NCBI GenBank assembly: GCA_903862655.1
Contig: CAIOZA010000022.1
Coordinates: forward strand, 1-49,569
DNA: 49,569 bases
Reading direction: 5' to 3'
Source: an uncultured Ignavibacteria bacterium
GTDB taxonomy: Bacteria; Bacteroidota; Ignavibacteria; Kapaibacteriales; UBA2268
Shown here: positions 26,696-35,496 of the stretch, in pieces
Position numbering within the stretch: position 1 is the stretch's first letter
How the letters are laid out: each line of letters begins with the position of its first letter
Translations under genes and position numbers: made by a program
Notes under the pieces: model-generated
Told to the model about the DNA's origin: nothing
Databases searched by the model: none
What the model saw: the letters and a program-made list of their open reading frames with translations, nothing else

Positions 26696-27779
26696 CCGAG
26701 TTTTATTAGTAGATGATGAAGATGATATCTTGATCTCATTAAAAAGGAACTTGGTTAAACATTTCCAAATTGAAACTGCTAATTCAGGAATTGAAGCTAT
26801 TAGATTATTAAATACCTCTCCGCAATTTGCTTGTATAGTGTCAGATTTTAATATGCCCAAAATGAATGGTATAGAATTTTTCGCAGAAGCAAAAAAAATC
26901 ATTCCAAATACTCTTAGAATTATGCTAACTGGTCATGCCGATCTTAATGTTGCAATGGAGGCAATCAATCAGGATTTTATATATAAATTTCTAGTTAAAC
27001 CTACTTTTCCTGATATTCTAATAAAACATCTTAAGGATGCTGTTGAATATTATAGGCTGCAAACAATGGAAAAAGAGATGATTGATATGAAAGTAAACTT
27101 TATATCAATTGTAGCAAATGAATTTAAAACGCCTGTTAACTCTTTACTCACTGCTGCTTATCTGCTACCAGAATTTTTTAAGATTAATGATCAAAAAAAA
27201 GTCGATAATTTTATGTCCAAGATGCAGATCACTTTAGAAGGAATGAATAAACTTTTAGAAAAGATATTGACTATTGGAAAATTGGATGCGAATATAAATT
27301 TGAAATTTTTTGATCTTGATATTGTTTCGATAATAAATGAATTGATAAAAGAATTTAAATCAGCCGATTCCATTGGGCATGATTTTTTATTCGACCATTT
27401 ACAAACCCAATTGTATATTTCAACAGATTTAGTAGTGATTAAGTTAATTATTAGTAATTTGATATCAAATGCAATTAAATATTCACCCAAAAACTCAATC
27501 ATTAAAGTCAAACTTACTAATGAAATCGATCAAATAATATTATCAGTTGAAGATTGTGGAATTGGAATTCCAGAAAATCAAATAGTACACTTGTTTGATG
27601 CATTTTACAGATGTCAGAATGTAGGTTTTCAAAAGGGGACAGGCCTTGGGCTAACTATTGTCAACAAAGGTGTGGAGTTGTTAAAAGGTCAAATAAAAGT
27701 AAATAGTATTATAGGCAAAGGCTCAACTTTCACTGTAATTCTGAATAAAGATCAGAGAATATATAAATTTAATCAATAA
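26688..27779 (+). CDS. REC-histidine kinase with Asn in place of the phospho-acceptor His
   Basis: A 363-residue soluble protein. The receiver is intact (D53 in IVSDFNMPKMNG, KP in FLVKPTF). The HisKA-like helix reads IVANEFKTPVNSLL where active kinases have SHEFRTPL: position 144 is Asn, not His, while the following E145 and the TP pair are kept. The ATPase domain looks complete (ISNLISNAIKYSP, DCGIGIP, GTGLGLT). It therefore probably cannot autophosphorylate in the usual way and may be an ATP-binding regulator, a phosphatase or a partner in a heterodimer. The frame is otherwise intact, and the overlaps with neighbours suggest selection rather than decay. Confidence 0.87.
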   Translation: MNNRVLLVDDEDDILISLKRNLVKHFQIETANSGIEAIRLLNTSPQFACIVSDFNMPKMNGIEFFAEAKKIIPNTLRIMLTGHADLNVAMEAINQDFIYKFLVKPTFPDILIKHLKDAVEYYRLQTMEKEMIDMKVNFISIVANEFKTPVNSLLTAAYLLPEFFKINDQKKVDNFMSKMQITLEGMNKLLEKILTIGKLDANINLKFFDLDIVSIINELIKEFKSADSIGHDFLFDHLQTQLYISTDLVVIKLIISNLISNAIKYSPKNSIIKVKLTNEIDQIILSVEDCGIGIPENQIVHLFDAFYRCQNVGFQKGTGLGLTIVNKGVELLKGQIKVNSIIGKGSTFTVILNKDQRIYKFNQ

Positions 27780-27792
27780 AAAAGATAGCTTT

Positions 27793-28950
27793 ATGAACCA
27801 AAATGTATTGTTTGTAGATGATGATTATGACATAATTTCTGCCTATCAAAGAAATATGCGCACATTGTATAAAATAAAAACTGCTGCCAGTGGATTCGAA
27901 GCGTTAGAGATTATTAAGGAATCACCTCCTTTTGCTGTTATTGTGTCTGATTATAATATGCCCAAAATGAATGGGATAGAATTCCTAACAACAGTCAGAA
28001 AAACATATCCCGATACGATCAGAATTATGCTGACTGGTTTTGCAAATGTGGAGACGTCAATTGAAGCAGTGAATGAGGGCAATGTATTCAGGTTTCTTAC
28101 TAAGCCTCTCAATACACAGGCATTAATTAAGGCGATTAATGACGGTGTTGAGCAGCATAGGTTAGTCACTCAGGAAAAAGAGCTATTAGAGAAAACCCTT
28201 AAAGGTAGTGTAAAAATTCTTATTGAAATTCTATCAGCTGTTAATCCAATTGCATTTGCTCAAGCAAATGATTTAAGATATACAGCTAAGAGCATAGCTG
28301 AAAGACTGTCAATTACAAATACCTGGGAAGTAGAGATAGCAGCTCTCCTGTCTCAGATAGGTTGTGTTACTGTTCCTAACGATATTCTTGAAAAAAAATA
28401 CCAAGGTTTGGAACTAAATTTACACGAGAGAATTTTATTCAATTCTCATCCAGAGTTTGGGAAGAAGCTATTAGCAAACATCCCAAGGCTAGAATCTATC
28501 GCTGAATCTATTGCATGTCAATATTTTAATTTCGACGGATCTCACTCTACAACTGATTTAATCAAAGGGCCATCTATTCCTATGATCGCAAGAATACTCA
28601 GAGTTGCTGCCGATTTTGAGCAATTAATGAAAAATGGAGAAACAAGTGATAGTTCAATAAAAATAATGCAGAAGAATTCAAATGTTTATGATCCAAAGGT
28701 TTTTGAAGCATTATGCGATGAGCAGGGCAATAAACCAGCTTATCTCATTAAAAGAAGCGTGCCGCTAAAATCATTAAGAATCGGGATGATACTAGCTGAA
28801 GACCTGAAAGATGAGAAACAGTTTGTATTAATTCCAAAAGGACATGAGATTACCGATGTTCTTCTGATGCGCTTAATTCAAATTTCAAAATTTAAAAAAA
28901 TAATTGAACCGGTTAAAATCTTAGAGCGAAATGCTGGAACCGATGGATAA
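27793..28950 (+). CDS. REC-HD domain response regulator with a degenerate HD-GYP-like domain
   Basis: A 385-residue protein. The receiver has D53 (IVSDYNMPKMNG, FLTKPLN). The C-terminal part follows the RpfG/HD-GYP pattern but without the catalytic residues: the usual HDIGK is SQIGC (ALLSQIGCVTVPNDIL), and the HHE and GYP segments are replaced around ACQYFNFDGSHSTTDL. The downstream pattern LHERILFNSHPEFGKKLL and IARILRVAADFEQL is preserved. It is unlikely to hydrolyse cyclic di-GMP and may act by binding. The pairing with the HDOD and REC-kinase genes before it is tight (13-base gap), and the next gene overlaps it by 20 bases. Confidence 0.85.
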   Translation: MNQNVLFVDDDYDIISAYQRNMRTLYKIKTAASGFEALEIIKESPPFAVIVSDYNMPKMNGIEFLTTVRKTYPDTIRIMLTGFANVETSIEAVNEGNVFRFLTKPLNTQALIKAINDGVEQHRLVTQEKELLEKTLKGSVKILIEILSAVNPIAFAQANDLRYTAKSIAERLSITNTWEVEIAALLSQIGCVTVPNDILEKKYQGLELNLHERILFNSHPEFGKKLLANIPRLESIAESIACQYFNFDGSHSTTDLIKGPSIPMIARILRVAADFEQLMKNGETSDSSIKIMQKNSNVYDPKVFEALCDEQGNKPAYLIKRSVPLKSLRIGMILAEDLKDEKQFVLIPKGHEITDVLLMRLIQISKFKKIIEPVKILERNAGTDG

Positions 28951-31714
28951 TGTACTAAATATAAAAAAGTTTTTATTTTCTCTAATTAGTAAATTTATTA
29001 TTTATTTATGGCTCTTCATTATCTTGACGGGCATTTCGTTTGCGCAGGAAACTAAACCCATTATCAAGATTGGAATATTAGCCAATAATGGAATTGAAAA
29101 TTGTAAGAAAACTTGGCAACCAACTATTAATTATTTAAATATTTCCATGCCAGATCATAATTTTCAATTGGTACCTGTTTTGTATTTCGATATGGCCAAA
29201 TATGTCCAAAATCAAAAAATCGATCTTGTTTTATGTAATTCCGGTCAATATATTGAACTAGCTTATCACTCGGATTTAAGAATTCTGGCCACACTTAAAG
29301 AATACAGAGGGATTTATTCAAGTGAATACAATGGTTCTGTTATATTTACTCGGTCAGACAATTATTTAATTAATAAGCTTGAAGACTTACAAGGTAAATC
29401 ATTCGCAGCTCCTGATAAGAAAACTTTTGCGGGCTGGATTATGGCTTGGAGAGAATTGTCTCATAAGAAAGTTGATCCGTTTAAAGATTTTAGAACTATA
29501 GATTTTGTTGGTTCTCATGATTCTGTAGTTAATTCTGTATTAATTGGAAAAACGCATGCAGGATCTGTAAGAACAGGGATACTCGAAAAATTGGTTAATT
29601 CAGGTAAAATTAAATTGGAAGATGTCAAAGTTCTTAATGAAGATGTTTCATTCAGAAAGCCAAATAATTTCAGACTTTTGCTATCTACTCCATTGTATCC
29701 GAGTTGGCCTCTATCGAAAGTCTCAGATCTTCCCAATGAAACTACTCAGAAGATAGCAATAGCATTGTTAAGTATGGAAGAATCGGATTCAGCCTGCATA
29801 GTTGGTAATTACAGTGGGTGGGTTGTTCCCATGAATTATTCAAAAGTAGAAGATTGTTTAAAGGAATTGAAACTGGATCCATTTAAGCACTTTGGGGAAG
29901 TAACTGTCGAGGAGGCTATTCTTCAGCATTTTTTTGCATCAATTACCATTTTCTTGTTAATTGTGATTTGTATAACTTTGATTATTATTCAATTTTTTGC
30001 GCAAAAAAAACAAAAAAATTCAAACCGCATAATTGAGCAGAATTTAATTCTGCAAACAAAATTAATAGAGGAAAAAAATGATGAGATTGAAATTCGAAAA
30101 GAAATTGAACAATCACTGAGAGATTCAGAAGAAATTTTGAAAGTTACTACAAACTCTGCTTTAAGCGTTATTATTATCATTGATAATCTAGGGAAAATAA
30201 TACTCTGGAATGAAGCTGCCGAATCATTATTTAATTTTACTAAAGAAGAAGCTATCGGTCAACTTGTGTCTGATCTAATAATCCCGGAAAAATATCGTAA
30301 TGGACACATTAATGGTATTTCACATTTCTCTCAATCAGTTGGAGGCAATGCTATTGGTAAATTAATTGAGATATCCGCTATAAATAAGTATAAAAAGGAA
30401 TTTCCAATTGAGTTATCTCTATCTTCTTTCAAACATAAAAATACATGGTATGCTGTTGGAATAATAAATAATATTACTGAACGGAAACTGAGTGAAGAAG
30501 CATATAAAATATCTGAAATGAAATTTCATACTCTTTATGATTCGACAACTGATGCGGTTATGCTACTTGATGAAAATGGTTTTTTCGACTGCAATGTTGC
30601 AGCTTTGAATATTTTCGGTGTCGCTACAAAACAAGAATTTTGTTTGAAGCATCCTGACGATTTCTCTCCACAACTTCAACCAGATGGGAATGATTCTATG
30701 GCTCTGTCCAATCAATTGATTGGATTCGCTATGCAGAAAGGCAGTAATAGATTCGAATGGGTTCATAAACGAGCAGATAATGGTGAATTATTCCCTGCAG
30801 AGATCCTATTAAGTGCCATGGAGTTAGATGGCAAACAAGTTCTGCAAGCTGTTGTTCGAGATATTTCAGGTAGAAGGAAGGCTGAAGAGGAACAAAATCT
30901 TCTAAATCAGAATCTAAGAGAATCCAATGAGCTAATTGAAGCTAACTTATATCAAAAAAATGCTTTGATTGAAGAACTATCTGAAACACAAAAACATCTT
31001 GAAAAAAGTAATGCCGAAAAGACTAAGTTTTTCTCAATAATTGCACACGATTTGAAAAGCCCATTAGGTTCATTGAAGAATCTATCAAAACTTCTTTTCG
31101 ATATGCACGATACGCTTAGCAAGGAAGAACAGTATGAGTTTATCGAAGCCCTTAAGGATTCTTCAGCTAACGTATCCGATCTGGTTGAAAACCTTTTGTC
31201 ATGGTCCAGAATGAGCAGCAATAAAATTGACTTTAAACCCATTAGTCAATCTATTTCAATCTTGGTATCGGATGTAGTTTCCTTATTAAATCAATCCGCA
31301 ATTAATAAGAATATAGCAATACTAAATAATGTTCCAGATGATTTGTTCCTTACATTCGATGAAAATATGGTTTCACTTGTTTTTAGGAATCTCATTTCAA
31401 ACTCTATAAAGTTTACACCAAAAGGAGGTGAAATTATCATCAGAGCTGACGTTAAACAAAATCCAACTGCTGTTAATTCATTCAAGGAACAATGTATAGT
31501 TTTTTCAGTTAGTGATAATGGTGTTGGAATGAATCAGGAATCTGTTTCTAATTTATTCCGCATTGATATAAACCAATCATCAAGAGGTACAGAAAATGAA
31601 ACCGGTACAGGTTTAGGTTTAGTATTGTGTAAGGAGTTTATCGATAAGCACAATGGAAGGATTTGGGCTGAAAGTGAGATCGGGAAGGGCAGTACTTTTA
31701 GCTTTACTCTTTAG
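28931..31714 (+). CDS. TtrS-like sensor kinase: PhnD-type periplasmic domain-TM-PAS-PAS-HisKA-ATPase
   Basis: A 927-residue membrane kinase. An N-terminal membrane or signal segment (about 13-36) leads to a periplasmic domain (about 38-330) of the phosphonate-binding PhnD type: IGILANNGIENC, WQPTINYLN, VLCNSGQYIEL. This domain in front of a kinase is known from the tetrathionate sensor TtrS. A second TM lies at about 340-362; two PAS domains span about 400-515 and 525-645; HisKA has H706 in SIIAHDLKSPLGSL; the ATPase domain ends in GTGLGLVLCKEF. The ligand is unknown. It is the last cargo gene, ending 486 bases before the right attachment site. An in-frame ATG at 28943 is an alternative start. 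Confidence 0.87.
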   Translation: MLEPMDNVLNIKKFLFSLISKFIIYLWLFIILTGISFAQETKPIIKIGILANNGIENCKKTWQPTINYLNISMPDHNFQLVPVLYFDMAKYVQNQKIDLVLCNSGQYIELAYHSDLRILATLKEYRGIYSSEYNGSVIFTRSDNYLINKLEDLQGKSFAAPDKKTFAGWIMAWRELSHKKVDPFKDFRTIDFVGSHDSVVNSVLIGKTHAGSVRTGILEKLVNSGKIKLEDVKVLNEDVSFRKPNNFRLLLSTPLYPSWPLSKVSDLPNETTQKIAIALLSMEESDSACIVGNYSGWVVPMNYSKVEDCLKELKLDPFKHFGEVTVEEAILQHFFASITIFLLIVICITLIIIQFFAQKKQKNSNRIIEQNLILQTKLIEEKNDEIEIRKEIEQSLRDSEEILKVTTNSALSVIIIIDNLGKIILWNEAAESLFNFTKEEAIGQLVSDLIIPEKYRNGHINGISHFSQSVGGNAIGKLIEISAINKYKKEFPIELSLSSFKHKNTWYAVGIINNITERKLSEEAYKISEMKFHTLYDSTTDAVMLLDENGFFDCNVAALNIFGVATKQEFCLKHPDDFSPQLQPDGNDSMALSNQLIGFAMQKGSNRFEWVHKRADNGELFPAEILLSAMELDGKQVLQAVVRDISGRRKAEEEQNLLNQNLRESNELIEANLYQKNALIEELSETQKHLEKSNAEKTKFFSIIAHDLKSPLGSLKNLSKLLFDMHDTLSKEEQYEFIEALKDSSANVSDLVENLLSWSRMSSNKIDFKPISQSISILVSDVVSLLNQSAINKNIAILNNVPDDLFLTFDENMVSLVFRNLISNSIKFTPKGGEIIIRADVKQNPTAVNSFKEQCIVFSVSDNGVGMNQESVSNLFRIDINQSSRGTENETGTGLGLVLCKEFIDKHNGRIWAESEIGKGSTFSFTL

Positions 31715-32204
31715 GATTTATAACTTAAGATATTATGATGTTAAAATTATGATTGTTACATGAGGTTAATCACTTTCTTTAATTTTTTATTTTCCAATGT
31801 AACTAATCAATTGAAATTTCTCTCAGGCTCTTTATTATTCTATACATTGACTTCCAAAAGCTCACAAATTCTAAATCCCATTTCCAGCCTTATCAATGCC
31901 TCATGATTGAACTGCAAGTGGTCTTGCAGACATTTATCAGGCTTATTAGTGATAATGGGTTAGGATGACCTTCTATAGATCGATGCGAAAAAAATATTTA
32001 CGTAGACCTGGCTTTTCCATTGTTTTCCATTTGGCGAACAGCTGTTATAAAACCAAAAGACACTGAATATTTAAATCCAGTGTCTTTTAAATTTAATTTG
32101 TATGTAATTCAATAAATGCCCTAAATCTGTTTTGTTTTCTGTTAGCGACAATTTTTAAAAACTCGCAAGTCTTTGTTTTTATTGACATTACAAACATCTG
32201 TCTG
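31715..32204. other. Right end of the element, non-coding
   Basis: No complete gene. A hairpin at 32055-32088 is the only strong structure. A minus-strand run of about 39 codons at roughly 31865-31985 stays open without a start, perhaps a gene remnant, but shows no recognisable family. Nothing resembling a second recombinase or transfer gene is present before the attachment site. Confidence 0.5.
32055..32088. terminator. Hairpin terminator, possibly bidirectional
   Basis: aaaagacactg (32055-32065) pairs with cagtgtctttt (32078-32088) in an 11-bp perfect stem with a 12-base loop. Stem ends rich in A on one side and T on the other fit a terminator usable from both directions: for the cargo operon on the plus strand and for tRNA-Lys transcription on the minus strand. 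Confidence 0.65.
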
Positions 32205-32219
32205 TGCTCCCTGAGGGAC
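32201..32219. repeat. Right attachment site (attR core) within tRNA-Lys
   Basis: Exact copy of 1026-1044. It covers the discriminator base, the 3' strand of the acceptor stem and part of the T stem of the tRNA, plus 4 bases of flank. Because the tRNA is complete, integration has preserved its function. Confidence 0.82.
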
Positions 32220-32278
32220 TCGAACCCTCGACCCTCTGATTAAGAGTCAGATGCTCTAGCCAGCTGAGCTAAGGAAGC
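32205..32278 (-). tRNA. tRNA-Lys(CTT)
   Basis: A 74-base cloverleaf on the minus strand. The acceptor stem GCTTCCT pairs with AGGGAGC (one G-U), the D stem is GCTC/GAGC, the anticodon stem TCTGA/TCAGA holds the loop CTCTTAA with anticodon CTT (reads AAG), and the T arm is GAGGG TTCGAGT CCCTC. The discriminator is A, and CCA is not encoded. Its 3' end is the integration target of the element to its left. Confidence 0.95.
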
Positions 32279-32467
32279 GTTGCAAAATTACGAAAATTTC
32301 CTCAGTTGGCAAAAAAAATTCTTTCTTTCTTTGATTTGTAACTTATTTGCTTCTTTAAGTGTTATAAGATACATTAAGGTTGCAATCGTATTAATGTTTT
32401 TTCTAAAATATTTAAGTTATTTTGTAGTTTCTAATTAATTAGAATTCACAACAAAATTATTAATAAA

Positions 32468-35320
32468 ATGAAAACACTCAACTTAGTCGCTGTGTTGCTT
32501 TTTTGTGGGATCAGTGCTGCTTTTGGATTTCGAGATGGGCAAATTATAGTCAAGCTAAATGAAAAGACAGATATTCAGAGTTTTACCAGTCGCAGTGGTA
32601 TGATAAATGATCTTCTTAATAGTATGATTGGTGAATATTCTATTAAATCCTATGTCCCTAAGGAGCTACTTAATTTTATCAATAAGTCCCGAACAGACAA
32701 AATGCTGTCCTCATCACAGTATTCAGACCCGTTGTCGCGTATTTTCATTATTAAGTATGATAAAAAAATAAATCCTGTTCTTCTTAGTAGAAAAGTCTCA
32801 TCAATACCAGGTGTGGAGTATTCCGAACCAATGCCTGAGCATAAATTACTTGAAACACCTAATGATCCCAAGAAGAGCGGTCAGTGGTATCTTGACAGTG
32901 TTAATGCCTTCTCTGCCTGGGATTTGATTGATACGAACAAAGCAATAATAGTTGGGGTTGTAGATACAGGAATTGATTATGAGCATGAAGATTTGAAAGA
33001 AGCAATATTTATTAATCCTGGAGAACATGGTCTGGATAGTCTGGGTCGCGATAAACGAACAAATGAAGTTGACGATGACCATAACGGTTTTGTGGACGAC
33101 TGGCACGGATGGGATTTCATGAGTTCGTCGCAGTCAGGACAGGATAATGATCCAATGCCCGGACATATTCATGGAACTCATGTCGGTGGTACAATCGGAG
33201 CTATTGTTAACAATTCCACAGGAATTGCCGGTGTTGGGAGAAAGATAAAACTGATTCCTGTGAAATGTGCCGGAGATAATCCATTCGGTACTTCAGTTGA
33301 CAATGGCTACACTGGAATTCTTTATGCAGCTTCGCTCGGAGCAAAAGTTATTAATTGCTCATGGGGAAGCAACACCAGATCTGAATCTGAGCAGGAGCTT
33401 ATAAATAAGGTTGTTGAACTTGGGGCTGTTGTTGTAGCAGCGGCAGGTAACGACGGCCTCTACGAGAGTTTCTACCCAGCAGCCTATAATGGGGTGATGT
33501 CGGTTTCAGCAATTAATGTAAATAATCAAAAAGCGAGTTTTTCGAATTATAACGAAACAATTGATGTAGCCGCACCTGGTGTGGATATATTAGCAACAGT
33601 ACCAAATAACGACTACCAGATGATGGATGGAACCTCTATGGCTTCACCTGTTGCGGCTGGCGTTATGGCACTTGTTAGAAATAAATTTCCGGAATATAAT
33701 CCATTGCAGGCAATTGAACATCTGAAGGCGACTTGCGACGATATTACACTAATGAATTTGGGATACTTAGACCAACTCGGCAAGGGCAGAGTTAATGCAT
33801 TCAAGGCTGTTTCCACCAAATCACCCCGCTCAGTGATTTTACAGAGATATACAGTTAAAGATGCAAATGACGATGGTGTCCTCGATGTTGGTGAATCTGT
33901 CGAAATTGCTCTGACTTTTATTAATGTACTATCTCCTGTGGACAGTGTTAATATTTCCATAGAAACAAATTCACTTATACCGGTTACACTAGAAAATGAC
34001 ATTCAATATTTCGGTTCAATGCAGTCAATGGAAGTAAGAGATGCAACTAATTTGCTTAAATTCACTATCCCAAAGAGTGTACCTATTGATTATGCTTTCA
34101 AAATTATTATTACAATCAGCGACAATAAAGGTATAATCAATAGAGGATATATATCTCTATATATGAACCCCAGCTTCCGCAACTTTGATGCTAATAATAT
34201 TTCAACAACAATAAATTCACGCGGGAATATTGGTTATAATGATTATTCCGAGAATTTGCAGGGAATTGGATTTAAATATAAAAATGGCAGTAACCTTCTC
34301 TTTGAGGGTGGTATGATTGCAGGCACAGGCTATGATCGGGTTTCCGATGTTGTTCGGGGAATAGATCAGTCATTTGCTGACAAAGATTTCAAAACTTTAA
34401 AGATAATTAACCTGGACAGAACAAATGATTCCATAACTCTTCAGGGGACAACAATTTATGAAGATGATATTGACAGTACATCCGCTGGACTTCATATCAC
34501 ACAAAACACATATCAACTAAAGGGCAGTTTTTCCGATGATATAATCTTTATAACTTATGATGTCATCAATCGTTCAGGTAAATTCCGCGATTCTGTCTAT
34601 CTTGGGCTTTACTTCGACTGGGATATTGGACCTTCCGGTGCATACAATAAAGCTTCTTATAATGTAACAAAAAATCTCGGATATGTGCTCAATGTAAAGG
34701 ATACATCGTTACCCTATGTAGGTTCGAAACTGTTGACACCGCAAATTATAAATTACTATGCAATGAACAATGGCGGCTCAGCTGATAACGATATCGGTGT
34801 TTACAATGGTTTTTCAAAAGCAGAAAAATGGATTTCTCTAACAAATGGCATGAAACATTCCCAATCTGCTGAAACCGATATTTCGCAGGTTATTTCGGCA
34901 GGACCAATGAAGATGATGCCAGAAGACACAGCCCGTATAGCTTTTGCATTCATGGCTTCGAATAACTACTCCAATCTGCTGAAGACATCAGATCAGGCAC
35001 AAGTTATTGCTGATAAATTCGGATGGTCGAAGAGTGACTCTCCTCCGATGCCTCAGATTAATTCGATTACAGCACTTTATCCGAATCCGACATCTGGGAA
35101 TGTTTATGTAGATTATGCTCTGGTTACCAACGGAAATATTAGCATAGCTGCTTATGATATGAATGGCCGAAAAGTAACTACACTTATTGACAATGAGAAT
35201 AAATCCCAGGGCAGATATACATTAACATTTCAGACAACTGGGATGTCACAGGGAATATACTATCTGATGCTTAGGACAGATAATAACACTCAATATGCAG
35301 GTTTTTCGGTTAAGAGATAG
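32468..35320 (+). CDS. Secreted subtilisin-like serine protease with T9SS sorting domain
   Basis: A 950-residue protein. Signal peptide at about 1-20 (MKTLNLVAVLLFCGISAAFG), an inhibitor-like propeptide to about 135, then an S8 catalytic domain with the triad D166 (VVDTGIDYEHED), H238 (HGTHVGG) and S390 (GTSMASP). A long beta-rich middle region follows, and the last 80 residues form a type A C-terminal sorting domain (ALYPNPTSGNVYV ... GIYYLMLRTDN ... GFSVKR), which directs export through the type IX system and surface attachment or release. It is the first chromosomal gene right of the element and is divergent from tRNA-Lys. Probable role: extracellular protein degradation. Confidence 0.93.
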   Translation: MKTLNLVAVLLFCGISAAFGFRDGQIIVKLNEKTDIQSFTSRSGMINDLLNSMIGEYSIKSYVPKELLNFINKSRTDKMLSSSQYSDPLSRIFIIKYDKKINPVLLSRKVSSIPGVEYSEPMPEHKLLETPNDPKKSGQWYLDSVNAFSAWDLIDTNKAIIVGVVDTGIDYEHEDLKEAIFINPGEHGLDSLGRDKRTNEVDDDHNGFVDDWHGWDFMSSSQSGQDNDPMPGHIHGTHVGGTIGAIVNNSTGIAGVGRKIKLIPVKCAGDNPFGTSVDNGYTGILYAASLGAKVINCSWGSNTRSESEQELINKVVELGAVVVAAAGNDGLYESFYPAAYNGVMSVSAINVNNQKASFSNYNETIDVAAPGVDILATVPNNDYQMMDGTSMASPVAAGVMALVRNKFPEYNPLQAIEHLKATCDDITLMNLGYLDQLGKGRVNAFKAVSTKSPRSVILQRYTVKDANDDGVLDVGESVEIALTFINVLSPVDSVNISIETNSLIPVTLENDIQYFGSMQSMEVRDATNLLKFTIPKSVPIDYAFKIIITISDNKGIINRGYISLYMNPSFRNFDANNISTTINSRGNIGYNDYSENLQGIGFKYKNGSNLLFEGGMIAGTGYDRVSDVVRGIDQSFADKDFKTLKIINLDRTNDSITLQGTTIYEDDIDSTSAGLHITQNTYQLKGSFSDDIIFITYDVINRSGKFRDSVYLGLYFDWDIGPSGAYNKASYNVTKNLGYVLNVKDTSLPYVGSKLLTPQIINYYAMNNGGSADNDIGVYNGFSKAEKWISLTNGMKHSQSAETDISQVISAGPMKMMPEDTARIAFAFMASNNYSNLLKTSDQAQVIADKFGWSKSDSPPMPQINSITALYPNPTSGNVYVDYALVTNGNISIAAYDMNGRKVTTLIDNENKSQGRYTLTFQTTGMSQGIYYLMLRTDNNTQYAGFSVKR

Positions 35321-35377
35321 AATAGGTGATAATAAACTAAGAGTATGTGGATTGTCAGCCAGCAGCCATAAATGCAA

Positions 35378-35408
35378 TTCAACCATAGGGAAAAATCCTA
35401 TGGTTGAA
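35378..35408. terminator. Hairpin between convergent genes
   Basis: ttcaaccatagg (35378-35389) pairs perfectly with cctatggttgaa (35397-35408), 12 bp with a 7-base loop. It lies between the subtilase and the convergent small secreted protein gene, so a bidirectional terminator is likely, although the T-runs are short. Confidence 0.55.
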
Positions 35409-35496
35409 AAGGTGACATAAATTTCGTAAATTTTGCCTTAATTAATTAAAACTCTGAAGAGCTATTAACTTTGTTGGCAGTCGCAATGGTGCTTGT

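Larger units (their letters stand above)
1026..32219. mobile_element. Integrative element of about 31.2 kb in the 3' end of tRNA-Lys(CTT)
   Basis: The 19-bp sequence tctgtgctccctgagggac occurs at 1026-1044 and again at 32201-32219. The right copy covers the last 15 bases of a complete tRNA-Lys gene plus 4 bases of flank. The left copy is a tRNA fragment with no tRNA attached and sits 195 bp before a tyrosine recombinase gene. Between the repeats lie two Xis-like HTH proteins and a primase-helicase, then a 23-kb signalling cargo. Insertion at a tRNA 3' end that rebuilds the tRNA is classic for tyrosine-recombinase islands. There are no relaxase, T4SS, capsid, tail or terminase genes, so it is better called a genomic island or replicative integrated element than an ICE or prophage. 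How it moves between cells is unknown. Confidence 0.82.

Noticed and set aside
26688-28950. Calling the pseudokinase and degenerate HD genes pseudogenes
   Set aside because: Both frames are intact, keep overlaps or short gaps with neighbours, and have intact receivers; loss of catalytic residues alone does not show decay.
31865-31985. Minus-strand open run of about 39 codons near the right end of the element
   Set aside because: It has no start codon, ribosome site or recognisable family; kept only as a possible remnant in the spacer description.
1026-32219. Prophage
   Set aside because: No capsid, portal, terminase, tail, holin or lysis genes; the cargo is signalling only.
1026-32219. Integrative conjugative element
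   Set aside because: No relaxase, coupling protein, Tra or T4SS genes were found; self-transfer is unsupported.
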